DNA of 64,000 nt from Streptomyces sp. RPT161 (GTDB lineage: Bacteria > Actinomycetota > Actinomycetes > Streptomycetales > Streptomycetaceae). The DNA lies in the NCBI RefSeq assembly GCF_027533845.1, contig NZ_JAPZVN010000019.1, forward strand, positions 1 through 64,000. The letters run 5' to 3'. The position numbers and the translations under genes are program-made. Below, one piece after another: positions 51,376-60,392 of this stretch (its first letter is position 1; the number at the start of each line of letters is the position of its first letter). The notes under the pieces were generated by a model. The model saw only the letters and a list, made by a program, of their open reading frames with translations, was not told the origin of the DNA and ran no database searches.

Positions 51376-51701
51376 GAGAGACCGCCCTTCGGCTGCCTGC
51401 CCTGCCTGGCTGACTTTGACTGAAGCCTCATGGTAGACGCGAACGGCGGACAGGACGCAAGGACGCGGACGTCGGTCCCGCTTCCCGGCGCCGACCGTCG
51501 AAGCAGGACCGGGCGATCAGCGAGTGACGCCGACCGCCCCGCGTCGTCAGGACTTCAACGGGCTTTCACCGGCGGAGGGTTGGCGTCGCCATGACCGCGT
51601 GCGACGGCTCCCCTCCGGATGGCCGCATGGCGGTCCGGGACCCGGGTAGGCGAAGCCCACGCACATGAGAGCCGCACCAGTCCCAAGGAGGGATCATCAC
51701 C
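51376..51701. other. intergenic, no gene found
   Basis: About 326 bases between the divergent genes. No coding frame is convincing. A GGGTAG motif at about 51644 could be a SigB-type -10 for the downstream membrane protein, but no matching -35 is clear. Confidence 0.35.
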
Positions 51702-51923
51702 ATGGGCATCGGAGGATGCATAGGCCTGATCGGCTTGGGGGCGATCCTCACCTTCGCTGTCGACTGGCACATCAAGGGAGTCAACACCGCCCTGGTCGGC
51801 CTGATCATGATGGCTGTCGGCATCATCGGACTGGCCGCCTACGTCAGCATCTTCAAGCGGCGCCGCGTCCAGCCGCCCAGCCCCGCCGCCCCCGTCATCG
51901 ATGTCGAGGAGCACCGCTTCTGA
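51702..51923 (+). CDS. DUF6458 family small membrane protein
   Basis: A 73-residue protein with two hydrophobic helices (residues 2-21, containing GGCIGLIGLGAILTFAV, and 29-50), and a basic, then acidic tail (KRRRVQPPSP, DVEEHRF). This matches the actinobacterial DUF6458 family. ATG 51702 follows AAGGAGGGA. Function is unknown. Confidence 0.75.
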   Translation: MGIGGCIGLIGLGAILTFAVDWHIKGVNTALVGLIMMAVGIIGLAAYVSIFKRRRVQPPSPAAPVIDVEEHRF

Positions 51924-52051
51924 CGTCTGACCCGGCCCTCCGTCGGTGCCGAGGTCGCGATGAACTGGCGCTGCGGACGGGTTGGCCGTCGTCGGGACGC
52001 CGGTGGGCGACGCGGCGGTGGTACGCGAGGTGGTGCTTCGCGTGCCCGCAC

Positions 52052-52108
52052 TTGCATGGAGAACCGTCGTTCTCTAGTGTTGGGCCCAAGCGGAGAACGT
52101 GCGTTCTC
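52052..52108 (+). promoter_or_regulatory. promoter with two embedded TetR-type operators
   Basis: TTGCAT (52052-52057) and TAGTGT (52075-52080) are spaced exactly 17 bases. The whole spacer is nearly filled by GAGAACCGTCGTTCTC (52059-52074), an inverted repeat with GAGAAC/GTTCTC arms. A second, GAGAACGTGCGTTCTC (52093-52108), overlaps the expected transcription start. Binding at the first would block RNA polymerase directly. Confidence 0.7.
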
Positions 52109-52127
52109 TGCCAGAGAGGAGCGCGTC

Positions 52128-52565
52128 ATGACCGCGCAGCGGCCCCCCGTACCGCCGTTCACCGAGGAGACCGCCCGAGCCAAGGTTCAGGCCGCCAAGG
52201 ACGCCTGGAACACCAAGGACCCGGAGAAGGTGTCCCTCGCCTACACCGAGGACTCCGAATGGCGAAACCGCGATGTCTTCCTCAGGGGCCGCGAGGAGAT
52301 CGTCGCGTTCCTCACCGCCAAGTGGCGCAAGGAGCTTGACTACCGCCTCCGCAAGGAGCTGTGGGCCTACACGGGAAACAGGATCGCGGTCCGCTTCGAG
52401 TACGAGTTCCACGACGCCGACGGCCAGTGGTTCCGCGCCTACGGCAACGAGAACTGGGAGTTCGACGAGAACGGCCTGATGCGCAAGCGCTTCGCCAGCA
52501 TCAATGACCTACCCATCACCGCCGACCAGCGCCGCATCGCGGTTGACCCCACGGGCACACGATAG
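52128..52565 (+). CDS. DUF1348 / NTF2-like protein
   Basis: A 145-residue SnoaL/NTF2-like-fold protein of the DUF1348 family, recognised by [50 protein letters not shown] and [18 protein letters not shown]. Members are small cytoplasmic proteins of unknown reaction, often induced by electrophiles or oxidants. ATG 52128 follows GAGAGGAG. It is controlled by the embedded operators and followed by a TetR gene carrying the same operator. Confidence 0.85.
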   Translation: MTAQRPPVPPFTEETARAKVQAAKDAWNTKDPEKVSLAYTEDSEWRNRDVFLRGREEIVAFLTAKWRKELDYRLRKELWAYTGNRIAVRFEYEFHDADGQWFRAYGNENWEFDENGLMRKRFASINDLPITADQRRIAVDPTGTR

Positions 52566-52570
52566 AGTGC

Positions 52571-52586
52571 GAGAACGTCAGTTCTC
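52571..52586. promoter_or_regulatory. third copy of the TetR-type operator
   Basis: GAGAACGTCAGTTCTC has the same GAGAAC/GTTCTC arms as the two boxes upstream of DUF1348, and lies 3 bp before the ATG of the TetR gene, the expected place for autoregulation. Confidence 0.7.
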
Positions 52587-52589
52587 TGG

Positions 52590-53204
52590 ATGGGAGTGAT
52601 CGAGGTGGAGGGCGAAGACGCGGAGCAGCGGGTACTGGCCGCCGCCGAGGTGCTGTTCTACGGCCAGGGCATACAGGCCGTGGGCATGGACGCCATCCGC
52701 ACCGCCTCCGCCGTTCCCCTCAAACGGCTCTACCAGATCTTCCCGTCCAAGGACTCCCTGGTCGAGGCATATCTGCGGCGCCGGGACGCGAGATGGCTCA
52801 GCGAGCTGGGCGAATACGTGGCCAGCCACGACTCCCCCACCCAGCGCGTGCTCGCGGTCTTCGACTGGCTGTTCCAGTGGTTCAACGAGCCGGACTTCCG
52901 AGGCTGCGGATTCATCAATTCCTACGGGGAGTTGGGGGCGAGGTCCCAGCCCGTCGCGGAGATCGCCAGAGCACACAAGCAGGCGTTCCGGCACTACGTC
53001 GCCGATCTCGTGGCCGCCGCGGAGGCACCCTCCTGGTTGGCCGACCATCTCGTGCTGCTCGCCGAGGGCGCGATGAGCACCGCCGCCATCACCGGTTCCG
53101 CCGAACCGGCCCGCCAGGCCAAGGACGCCGCCCGCATCCTGCTACGCACCGCCCGTGCGGAGTTCGGAACGGCCCAGCCCGACCAAGGGTCGCGTGAAAA
53201 GTAG
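52590..53204 (+). CDS. TetR family transcriptional regulator
   Basis: A 204-residue TetR protein. HTH: GIQAVGMDAIRTASAVPLKRLYQIFPSKDSLVEAYL (residues 30-65). C-terminal domain has RGCGFINSYGELG, the pattern of the subgroup with a conserved Cys region that reacts with electrophiles. The start is ATG 52590 immediately after the operator, with no ribosome binding site (possibly leaderless); GTG 52605, preceded by GGGAG, is an alternative. It presumably represses the DUF1348 gene and itself. Confidence 0.87.
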   Translation: MGVIEVEGEDAEQRVLAAAEVLFYGQGIQAVGMDAIRTASAVPLKRLYQIFPSKDSLVEAYLRRRDARWLSELGEYVASHDSPTQRVLAVFDWLFQWFNEPDFRGCGFINSYGELGARSQPVAEIARAHKQAFRHYVADLVAAAEAPSWLADHLVLLAEGAMSTAAITGSAEPARQAKDAARILLRTARAEFGTAQPDQGSREK

Positions 53205-53252
53205 GTTGCGGGCAATCTAACAGTGGACAATCGAGACGCTACGATGGATGTC

Positions 53253-53720
53253 ATGACGAACTCCGCGCCAGCCGGGACGCCGAAGCCGCCACGCCTCGAT
53301 GACCAGCTGTGTTTCGCGCTGCATGCCGCCTCGCGGGCGTTCGACAGCCTGTACCGGGTGCTGCTGCGGGAGTCCGGCCTCACCTACCCGCAGTACCTGG
53401 TACTGCTGGTGCTGTGGGAGCACGGCGAGGTGACCGTCAAGAGCCTCGGCAAGCGGCTGCGGCTCGACTCCGGAACGCTGTCCCCGCTGCTCAAGCGCTT
53501 GGAGGCGGCCGGGTTCGTGGAACGCCGCCGCAGCAACGAAGACGAGCGCTCCGTGATCGTACGTACCACCGAGGCGGGCGACGCGCTGCGCGGCCGGGCC
53601 TGCGACGTGTCGGCGGGGGTCGCCTCGGGCACCGGGCTGAGCCTGGCCAAGGCGATCGCGCTGCGCGACAGTCTCAACGAACTCACCGAGGCGCTCGACC
53701 AGGCCGCCAAGACCGCCTGA
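53253..53720 (+). CDS. MarR family regulator, OhrR-like
   Basis: A 155-residue MarR regulator of the OhrR type. It has the segment [41 protein letters not shown]; the Cys in LCFAL is the peroxide-sensing Cys of OhrR. The winged HTH is [44 protein letters not shown]. No ohr gene is adjacent, so it may regulate one elsewhere. The initiation codon is uncertain (ATG 53253, ATG 53244 or GTG 53223); none has a clear ribosome binding site. Confidence 0.87.
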   Translation: MTNSAPAGTPKPPRLDDQLCFALHAASRAFDSLYRVLLRESGLTYPQYLVLLVLWEHGEVTVKSLGKRLRLDSGTLSPLLKRLEAAGFVERRRSNEDERSVIVRTTEAGDALRGRACDVSAGVASGTGLSLAKAIALRDSLNELTEALDQAAKTA

Positions 53721-53729
53721 CCGTTGCCA

Positions 53730-54938
53730 CTAGAGGTCGTCCGGTGACCGCGGCGCGGTGAGCCGTTGGATGTCCTGCTCCCCGTAGCCGAGTGCGCTGA
53801 GCACCTCCTGGTTGTGTTGGCCGAGGGTGGGCGGCGCCGTACGCACCGTCGGGCGGACGCCGCGGAAGTTCACCGGGAAGGCGACCTGCTCCAGCGGCCC
53901 TACGACGGGGTGGTCCACGCTCTGCACCATGCCGAGCGCGGCGGTCTGCTCCGAACCGTAGACCTCGTCAAGGCTCCGGATCGGTGTGACCGGGATTCCC
54001 CCTGCCTTCAGCACGGCACACCAGTTCTCGACGGTGTCGGCTCGAAGTGCCTTCTCCAGTTCGGAGTTGAGTTCCGTGCGGTGGGCGACCCGGTCGCGGT
54101 TGGTGTGGAACCTGGGGTCGGCTGCCAGGTCGGGACGGCCGATGAGGTCGCACAGCCGCCGCCACAGGGCGTCGTTGCCGACCGCGATCACGAAGTGCCC
54201 GTCGGACGCCGGATATGCCTGGTACGGAACGAGACTGGGATGCCCGGAGCCCAGACGCTGTGGTGTGTCGCCGGTCGCGAAGTAGCTCGTGGCCCAGTTG
54301 ATGTGCAGCGCGAGCTGCGATTCGTAGAGCGAGGTGGTGAGGTACTGGCCGACGCCGGTGCGGGCGCGTTCGACCAGCGCCGAGACGATGCCGATGGTCC
54401 CGAACAGCGCCGCGCCCAGGTCCCCCATGGCGTACCCGGCCTTGACCGGCGGGCCGTCCGGCTCGCCGGTCAGTGACATCAGTCCGGCCGCCGCCTGCGC
54501 GACCATGTCGTAGCCGGGTTCCGAGCGCAGCGGGCCGGTCTCGCCGAACGCCGATATGTGCAGCACCACCAGGCGGGGGTAGGCGGCGCTGAGCCTGTCG
54601 TATCTGAACGCCTCCTGGAGTGTGCTTCCGGGCCGGAAGTTCTCCACGACCACATCCGCCTCGGCGATCAGCCGGTGGGCGGCCTCCTGCCCTTCGCAGG
54701 ACTTCAGGTCCAGGGTCACCGAGCGTTTGTTGCGGTTCGCGGCCAGGTAGTACGCGGCGTCGGGGCCGTTGAACGGCGGTCCCCAGCGGCGGGTCGGGTC
54801 GCCGCCGTCGGGGTGCTCGACCTTGATCACATCAGCGCCCAGGTCGGCCAGCGACATGGTCACGTACGGTCCGGCGAGGATCTTGGAGAGGTCGACAACC
54901 CGAATTCCCTCAAGTGGGTTCGCGCCTGGTGCGGTCAT
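53730..54938 (-). CDS. CaiB/BaiF family CoA-transferase
   Basis: A 402-residue type III CoA-transferase. N-terminal [57 protein letters not shown], and the catalytic Asp in [13 protein letters not shown] (about residue 143) are typical. It moves CoA between carboxylic acids, for example succinyl-CoA and a dicarboxylate. The acceptor is unknown, as no acyl-CoA pathway gene lies beside it. ATG 54938 follows AGGGCC. It converges with the MarR gene. Confidence 0.88.
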   Translation of the reverse strand: MTAPGANPLEGIRVVDLSKILAGPYVTMSLADLGADVIKVEHPDGGDPTRRWGPPFNGPDAAYYLAANRNKRSVTLDLKSCEGQEAAHRLIAEADVVVENFRPGSTLQEAFRYDRLSAAYPRLVVLHISAFGETGPLRSEPGYDMVAQAAAGLMSLTGEPDGPPVKAGYAMGDLGAALFGTIGIVSALVERARTGVGQYLTTSLYESQLALHINWATSYFATGDTPQRLGSGHPSLVPYQAYPASDGHFVIAVGNDALWRRLCDLIGRPDLAADPRFHTNRDRVAHRTELNSELEKALRADTVENWCAVLKAGGIPVTPIRSLDEVYGSEQTAALGMVQSVDHPVVGPLEQVAFPVNFRGVRPTVRTAPPTLGQHNQEVLSALGYGEQDIQRLTAPRSPDDL

Positions 54939-55063
54939 CTGGCCCTGCTTTCGGTTGACGAATCATCGGTCGGCGAGCTTTTGGTCTGACCCGGCGAGAT
55001 GATCAAGCGGGTGGCCATATTCTCGCCAGGATCCACGTCCCGGAAAACATCGGTGCCGACCGG

Positions 55064-56686
55064 CTAGTTCGTCGTGCGGAAGCCCTCCCGTACGGTGTCG
55101 AAGACAGGGCGGTACCGGTTCCAGTCGGCGCTGGGGGCCGAGAGGTAGATGGCGTGCTCGGAGCCGCCCTTGCGGCCGAAGCCGAGGTCGATGGCCTGGA
55201 ACTGGCGGGCCCGGCCCTGGAAGGTGAACTCCCACAGAGCGGCGGGCTGCCCCAGGTAGCTGGTGTTCTGCATGCTGAGCCGCTGGTAGTCGGAGACCTT
55301 GGCCTTGACCTGCGGCTCTATCTGCTGCCAGTGCTGAAGCGGGGTGGAGCTGGTGGAGTCGATGACGTCGATGGTCAGACCGACGAGGCCGGTCGGATCG
55401 AGGTACTGGATCTCGGTGCCGGACTTGACCTGGCGCTGCCAGCCGTCGGGTATCGGGAACGAGGCGCCGAGCTGGTCCTCCTTGACCAGGTGGTAGCCGC
55501 GCGGCACCGGCGGCGGCGCGGGTGTGCCCTGCCCGGTGGTCGGTGCGGACCGCGTCGGCTCGGGGCCGGAGTCGGATGGGCTGGGGCCGGCGCTGTGCTG
55601 GGTGGCCCCACCGGCCCCGGGGCCCGCCAGGAAGTAGTAGCCGCAGCCCGCCGCCACCGCGATGGCGAGGGTGACCCCGGTCAGCAGCAAGGTACGGCGG
55701 CCGCCCTTCTTGGCGTCCGCGCGACGCCTCCCGGTCCGCTCCGGAGCCTCCGGCGTGCCCGCGGGCACGGCCTTGGTCGTGCGGGTCGCCGAGGAGGGCG
55801 GCGACTGCGGCGTGGTGTGCGGTTCCGCCGCTTCGTCCGTCGGTGCCTGCGCCGCCAGCTCGCGCAAGGTCCGCTCGACTGCCTCGGCCGAGGGCCGGTC
55901 CTCCGGCTCCTTGGCCAGCAGCCTCTCGATGAGGTCGGTCAGCGGGCCGGCCTTTCGCGGTAGTTCGAGCGGGTCCACGGCGATGGCGTACGCCGTCTCG
56001 ACCGGTGTGTCCTTGCGGAACGGAGGCCGCCCTTCGAGGACTTGGTAGAGGGTGGCGCCCAGCGCCCACAGATCCGATGCCGGGCTGGGGCTGCCGCCCC
56101 TGACCCGCTCGGGCGGCAGGTAGTCGATGGAGCCGATCAGCTCTCCGGTCCTGGTCAGCGTGGAGGTACCGACGGCCTGGGCGACACCGAAGTCGGTGAG
56201 GACGACCCGGCCGTCTGCGCCCAGCAGGACGTTGGCGGGCTTGACGTCGCGGTGCAGCACTCCGGCCGCGTGGGCCGCGCGCAGCGCGGCGATCATGCGG
56301 CAGCCTATCCAGGCCGCCTCGCCGGGCTCGATGCTGCCGTTCCGCTTGACCAGTTCGCCGAGGGTGGACGAGGGCACGTACTCCATGACGATGCACGGCG
56401 CACCGGCGTCCTCAACGACATCGTGGATGGTGACGACGTCAGGGTGGGTGATCCGGGCCGCGCTGCGCGCCTCGCGCCGGGTGCGCTCGTGCAGCGTCGC
56501 GATCTCCTCGTCGGACAGGTGCAGCGGGGCGTGTACGCGCTTCACGGCTACCTGCCGACCGAGAAGTTCGTCCTCGGCGCGCCAGACCGTGCCCATGCCG
56601 CCGCGGCCGATCCGTTCGAGCAGCCGGTACCGTCCGGCGACCAGCCGACCTATGTCCACCTCCGGTTCCGCCACCGAATCCGACAC
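55064..56686 (-). CDS. serine/threonine protein kinase, membrane-anchored
   Basis: A 540-residue Hanks-type kinase of the actinobacterial Pkn group. Gly-rich loop GRGGMGTVW, VAVKR lysine, catalytic HRDVKPANVLL, and DFG are present (residues 20-270). A proline- and charge-rich linker leads to one transmembrane helix (about 337-358). The extracellular part (about 395-540) has no PASTA repeats but a beta-rich domain (GYHLVKEDQLGASFPIPDGW) like those found in other Streptomyces kinases. GTG 56686 follows GAGGA by 7 bases. Confidence 0.92.
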   Translation of the reverse strand: MSDSVAEPEVDIGRLVAGRYRLLERIGRGGMGTVWRAEDELLGRQVAVKRVHAPLHLSDEEIATLHERTRREARSAARITHPDVVTIHDVVEDAGAPCIVMEYVPSSTLGELVKRNGSIEPGEAAWIGCRMIAALRAAHAAGVLHRDVKPANVLLGADGRVVLTDFGVAQAVGTSTLTRTGELIGSIDYLPPERVRGGSPSPASDLWALGATLYQVLEGRPPFRKDTPVETAYAIAVDPLELPRKAGPLTDLIERLLAKEPEDRPSAEAVERTLRELAAQAPTDEAAEPHTTPQSPPSSATRTTKAVPAGTPEAPERTGRRRADAKKGGRRTLLLTGVTLAIAVAAGCGYYFLAGPGAGGATQHSAGPSPSDSGPEPTRSAPTTGQGTPAPPPVPRGYHLVKEDQLGASFPIPDGWQRQVKSGTEIQYLDPTGLVGLTIDVIDSTSSTPLQHWQQIEPQVKAKVSDYQRLSMQNTSYLGQPAALWEFTFQGRARQFQAIDLGFGRKGGSEHAIYLSAPSADWNRYRPVFDTVREGFRTTN

Positions 56687-57059
56687 CGCCCTGTCCTCCA
56701 GCTTTCATTCCGCTTTGACGCACCACACTAGTCACTGCCGTCGCGGGAGGATTCCGCGCCCACGATGCGGGCGGCCCAGGGGCGGGTCCGGGCCCCGACG
56801 CGGACCGGGCGCGGGCGCCGATCACCGACGCGACGGCCCCGGCGGGCGGACGTGCGGCGTGGTCATCGTCGTGGCGTCCGACCCGCGACACGGTCGGCTG
56901 ATCACCAACCCGACGGTTCCGGTTTGCATTCCGCTTCTACCCGTCGTCGGTCTGCACGGCCACGCCGGTCGGCGGGACGGCGCCCAAGCCGTGGGCTCAT
57001 GCTCCCGATCGGGTGTGGGCGCCGCAACGGCGGTGGTCACGGCAGTCGGCTCGGAAGCG
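56687..57059. other. intergenic, no gene found
   Basis: About 370 bases upstream of the kinase. Open frames exist on both strands but show no coding features. The kinase promoter should lie here. Confidence 0.35.
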
Positions 57060-57245
57060 GGGGCAGGTCACCGCCGTGCGAGGCGAACGCGGCGGAACCG
57101 ACGACCACCACAGCGGTCAGTCCAGCTTTGGGCCACGTCGTGCGGACGAGTTCGCACTGCGGTTGTGAGTGCGCCGCAGACGTTGGTGGTGGCGTGCAGG
57201 CACGCGGCGGACAGAACGCTTCCGGAACGCACGTACAGCCGGACG
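57060..57245 (-). pseudogene. possible CPBP intramembrane-metalloprotease remnant
   Basis: The minus-strand frame from 57245 reads LYVRSGSVLSAACLHATTNVCGAL, matching the third CPBP motif (RTGSxxxAxxxHxxxN). A second frame then gives a hydrophobic stretch, WPKAGLTAVVVVGSAAFAS. The start, the EExxxR motif and a continuous frame are missing. Confidence 0.35.
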
Positions 57246-57342
57246 ATGAATGAAAGCCCAGGCGCGGCCCGCGAATCCTACTCGCCCCTCGGCATGGCGG
57301 ACATCACCGCTTGCAGGCCCCTCAATTTCCGGCCTGCAATGC

Positions 57343-57762
57343 CTAATCGGCCGTTGACCGCGAACTGGGCGCCTCGACGCAGTCGTCGTACTGTGCCAGC
57401 CCGTAACCCAACGACCAGTCGATCGACTCGTTCTCGGTCACGGTGACGAACATGTTCCGCGGCTCGGTTCCCGCGTACTCCTCGGCGAGTTCGGCGATCC
57501 GCCGGTACAGCGCCCGCTTCTGCGCGGGCGTGCGGCCCGAGCGCATCGTGATCGCGACGTACACGATGCCCTCGTCGCGGGGCACCCCGAGGTAATCGTC
57601 GTAGCGAAGCGTGCTGTTGGTGCCGTCATGGCCGACCAGGATCTGGAAACGGTCGTCCGGTGGAAAACCGATCGTCTCGACCAGGGCCTCGTGTACGGCG
57701 CGGCCGAGTGCGTCGAGCCGATCGCCGTCGGCTCCCAACACGTCGATACGAACCAATGGCAT
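57343..57762 (-). CDS. tautomerase family protein
   Basis: A 139-residue member of the 4-oxalocrotonate tautomerase superfamily. Pro1-starting MPLVRIDVLG follows the initiator, with later RTPAQKRALYRRIAELAEEYAG and ENMFVTVTENESIDWSLG-like text of the cis-CaaD/MSAD-like group. The N-terminal proline would act as general base in keto-enol conversion or dehalogenation. It follows the P450 pair after a 132-bp gap holding an operator-like palindrome, so it may be separately regulated. Confidence 0.85.
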   Translation of the reverse strand: MPLVRIDVLGADGDRLDALGRAVHEALVETIGFPPDDRFQILVGHDGTNSTLRYDDYLGVPRDEGIVYVAITMRSGRTPAQKRALYRRIAELAEEYAGTEPRNMFVTVTENESIDWSLGYGLAQYDDCVEAPSSRSTAD

Positions 57763-57813
57763 GTCAGCGGTTTCCTCTCAGAACGACGCCGGGCGCTCCC
57801 AGGGGCATGATCG

Positions 57814-57829
57814 TACATACTAGTAGGTA
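57814..57829. promoter_or_regulatory. TetR-type operator candidate upstream of tautomerase
   Basis: TACATACTAGTAGGTA matches its own reverse complement in 14 of 16 positions around a central ACTAGT. No TetR gene is adjacent in the window. Confidence 0.5.
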
Positions 57830-57894
57830 CAGACGTCGAGGACTCCATGCGCACCGTGGCATACGTGCCTCACCCCCGGGGCCAGGCCGGGCGG

Positions 57895-59109
57895 CTACCA
57901 GTCGACCGGCAGGAGCAGTGGTGACTTGCTGGGGGATTCGTCGTCCCAGGTGGGGAGTTGGCCTTCGGCGATGCGTAGGTTCGGGAATCGGTCCAGCAAC
58001 GCGCCGAGTCCTACGACGAGTTCGGTGCGGGCAAGGTGGGAGCCAATGCAGTTGTGCGGGCCACGGCCGAAGACGATGTGGGGGTTGTCCGCCCGGCACA
58101 GGTCGAGTCGGTCCGCGTCGGGGAACACGCTCTCGTCGCGGTTGGCGGCGGCGAGTACGGGCAGGACGGCGTCCCCCGCGTGGATGGTGCGACCGTGCAA
58201 CACGATGTCCTCCACTGCCTGGAGGACGACTACGCCGTTCATCACCGGTACGTAGCGCAGGAGTTCCTCGACCGCTCCGGGCATCAGGCCGCGGTCGTCA
58301 CGCAGTCGGGCGTACTGGGCGGGTTCGGTGAGCAGGGCCAGAACCGCGTTGCCCAGGAACATGGTGCTGGTGCGGTATCCCGCGATGAGCATGGAGAGCC
58401 CGAAGTTCAGCGCGCTCTCCTCGTCGAGGGTGCAGCGTGCGCAGTCACGAACGAGTTCGGTGAGCATGTCGTCCGCCGGCTCGTGCCGCTTGCGGTCCAG
58501 CAGCGTGTGGATGTACTCGCGCAGCAGGCGGGTGACTTCGCGGCCCTCGTCCAGGGTGACCAGTGCGCCGAGGGCGGCGTCCGCCATGGGCAGGAAGTAC
58601 TCGCTGTCCTCGTACGGGATGCCCACCAGCTCGCACATCACCATCAGCGGGAACGGTTCGAGGAACCCCGCGACCAGGTCGCCGGGCCGGCCGCGCTCGG
58701 CGAACTCGTCCAGCAGACGGTCGGCGCAGCGCTGGACGCGGGGCAGTCGGCGCCGGATGGCACGCACGCTGAACGGTTCGGCCAGTGCCCTGCGCAGTGC
58801 GGCGTGCCGTGGGCCGTTCAGTTCCATCATGGTGATCAGACCCGGCTCGTCGTCGGCGACGGCCTGCCCCGCGCTGGGCGGCCAGTCGTTGATGGTCGGC
58901 CTGACCAGCCGGGGATCCGCGATGAGATCGCGTACGTCGTCGTAGCGGGTGACGTACCAGGCGGTGGCACCGATCGGCAGCCGTACCCTGGCCAGTGGGC
59001 ATTCCCTGCGCAGTCGCGGGTATTCCGTGGGCGGCCCCATGGTGCCGGGCGGTGGGATGGGCATGTCGATGTCGGGTACTGGTGGTGCCGCCTGTGGTGT
59101 GCCGCTCAC
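57895..59109 (-). CDS. cytochrome P450 (first)
   Basis: A 404-residue soluble bacterial P450. The heme thiolate is Cys354 in FGRGPHNCIGSHLAR. The ExxR pair is Glu282/Arg285. The I-helix has AGYRTS at residues 243-248: the conserved Thr247 is present, but the acidic residue that usually precedes it is Arg. The DRLDLCR segment replaces the common DRFDPDR. GTG 59109 follows GGGAGG by 7 bases. It is paralogous to the P450 31 bp upstream, and both are in the A-T-R NRPS operon. Confidence 0.92.
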   Translation of the reverse strand: MSGTPQAAPPVPDIDMPIPPPGTMGPPTEYPRLRRECPLARVRLPIGATAWYVTRYDDVRDLIADPRLVRPTINDWPPSAGQAVADDEPGLITMMELNGPRHAALRRALAEPFSVRAIRRRLPRVQRCADRLLDEFAERGRPGDLVAGFLEPFPLMVMCELVGIPYEDSEYFLPMADAALGALVTLDEGREVTRLLREYIHTLLDRKRHEPADDMLTELVRDCARCTLDEESALNFGLSMLIAGYRTSTMFLGNAVLALLTEPAQYARLRDDRGLMPGAVEELLRYVPVMNGVVVLQAVEDIVLHGRTIHAGDAVLPVLAAANRDESVFPDADRLDLCRADNPHIVFGRGPHNCIGSHLARTELVVGLGALLDRFPNLRIAEGQLPTWDDESPSKSPLLLPVDW

Positions 59110-59139
59110 GGGTGGTCCTCCCTAGCTCGTCGGCGGCCG

Positions 59140-60351
59140 TCACCAGCTGACCGGCAGTGTCAGTGGTGACTTCGTCAGGGACTGGTCGTCCCAGGTGGGT
59201 GCGTCGGCCAGGCGCAGCCGCGGGAAGCGGTCGAACAACGCCTCAAGCCCCACGGTGAGTTCGGCGCGCGCCAGATGGGAACCGAGGCAGTAGTGGACTC
59301 CCCGTCCGAAGGCGAGGTGGTTGTTTGCGGTCCGGCACAGGTCGAGCCGGTCGGCGTCGGGGAACACGCTCTCGTCGCGGTTGGCGGCGGCCAGTACCGG
59401 CAGCAGGGCTTCGCCCTTACGGATCGTCTGCCCGTGCACCTCAAGGTCCTCGGTGGCGAGCAGGATGACGACGCCGTTCATCACCGGCATGTAGCGCAGC
59501 AGTTCCTCGACCGTGTCGGGCATGAGGTGCCGGGCGTCGCGCAGTCTGGTGTACCGGTCGGGCCGTCGCAGCAGTGTGTGCACCGAGTTGCCCAGGAAGA
59601 TGCCGCTGATGCCGAATCCCACGGTGAGCATGGAGAGCCCGAACACGAGGACGTCCTCATCGGTCAACTCCTCGGCGTCGCACTGGCGGATGAGCTGGGT
59701 CAGTACATCGTCGCCGGGCGATCGCCGTTTGCGCGCGATCAGTTCCGCCGTGTACTCGCGCAGCAGATCGGTGACCCGGCGGCTCTCCGCCGCGTTCACC
59801 ATCCCGCTGAACCCGTCGTCCAGTACGGGCAGAAACCGGTCGCGTTCCTCATAGGGGATGCCCACCAGGTCGCACATCGCCAGCAGTGGGAACGGCTGGG
59901 TGAATCCGGCGACCAGGTCACCGGGGCTTCCGCCGTCCTGGAAGTCGGCCAACAGCCCTTCGGCAAGCTCCCGCAGCCGCGGCACGCGGTCCCGGATGGC
60001 CCTGGCGCTGAACGCCGGGCCGACGGCCCTGCGCAGTGCGGCGTGCCGTGGACCGTCCAGTTCGGCCATCGTGGTCAGCGTGGGGCCCTGGTCGGCGGGT
60101 TCGTCGGGGCGGGTCGGCCATTCGTTGATGGTGGGTCTGATCAGCCGGGGGTCGGCGATTAGTTCGCGCACGTCGTCGTAGCGGGTGACGTACCAGGCGG
60201 TGGCGCCAAGCGGCATGCCGACCCTGGCCAGCGGGCAGTCGGCACGCAGCCTGGCGTACTCCTCGGGTGGGCCCATGGTGCCCGGCGGCGGGAGCGGGAA
60301 GTCCAGCACCTCGGGGTCGCGGTCGGGCGCTTGGGGTGGCGGTGCGGTCAT
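59140..60351 (-). CDS. cytochrome P450 (second) lacking the I-helix threonine
   Basis: A 403-residue P450, heme Cys355 in FGRGVHYCLGSHLAR, ExxR at Glu283/Arg286. The I-helix stretch aligned with AGYRTS of the first P450 reads VGFGIS (residues 244-249): Thr is replaced by Ile and the acid by Gly, and the usual Ala by Val. Such enzymes often perform reactions other than simple hydroxylation, for example C-C or C-O coupling. ATG 60351 is preceded by GGAAGG. It lies 41 bp downstream of the NRPS gene. Confidence 0.92.
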   Translation of the reverse strand: MTAPPPQAPDRDPEVLDFPLPPPGTMGPPEEYARLRADCPLARVGMPLGATAWYVTRYDDVRELIADPRLIRPTINEWPTRPDEPADQGPTLTTMAELDGPRHAALRRAVGPAFSARAIRDRVPRLRELAEGLLADFQDGGSPGDLVAGFTQPFPLLAMCDLVGIPYEERDRFLPVLDDGFSGMVNAAESRRVTDLLREYTAELIARKRRSPGDDVLTQLIRQCDAEELTDEDVLVFGLSMLTVGFGISGIFLGNSVHTLLRRPDRYTRLRDARHLMPDTVEELLRYMPVMNGVVILLATEDLEVHGQTIRKGEALLPVLAAANRDESVFPDADRLDLCRTANNHLAFGRGVHYCLGSHLARAELTVGLEALFDRFPRLRLADAPTWDDQSLTKSPLTLPVSW

Positions 60352-60392
60352 TGCTCGGTGGCCTTCCGGGTTGTCTTCCTGGGGAAGTGCCG

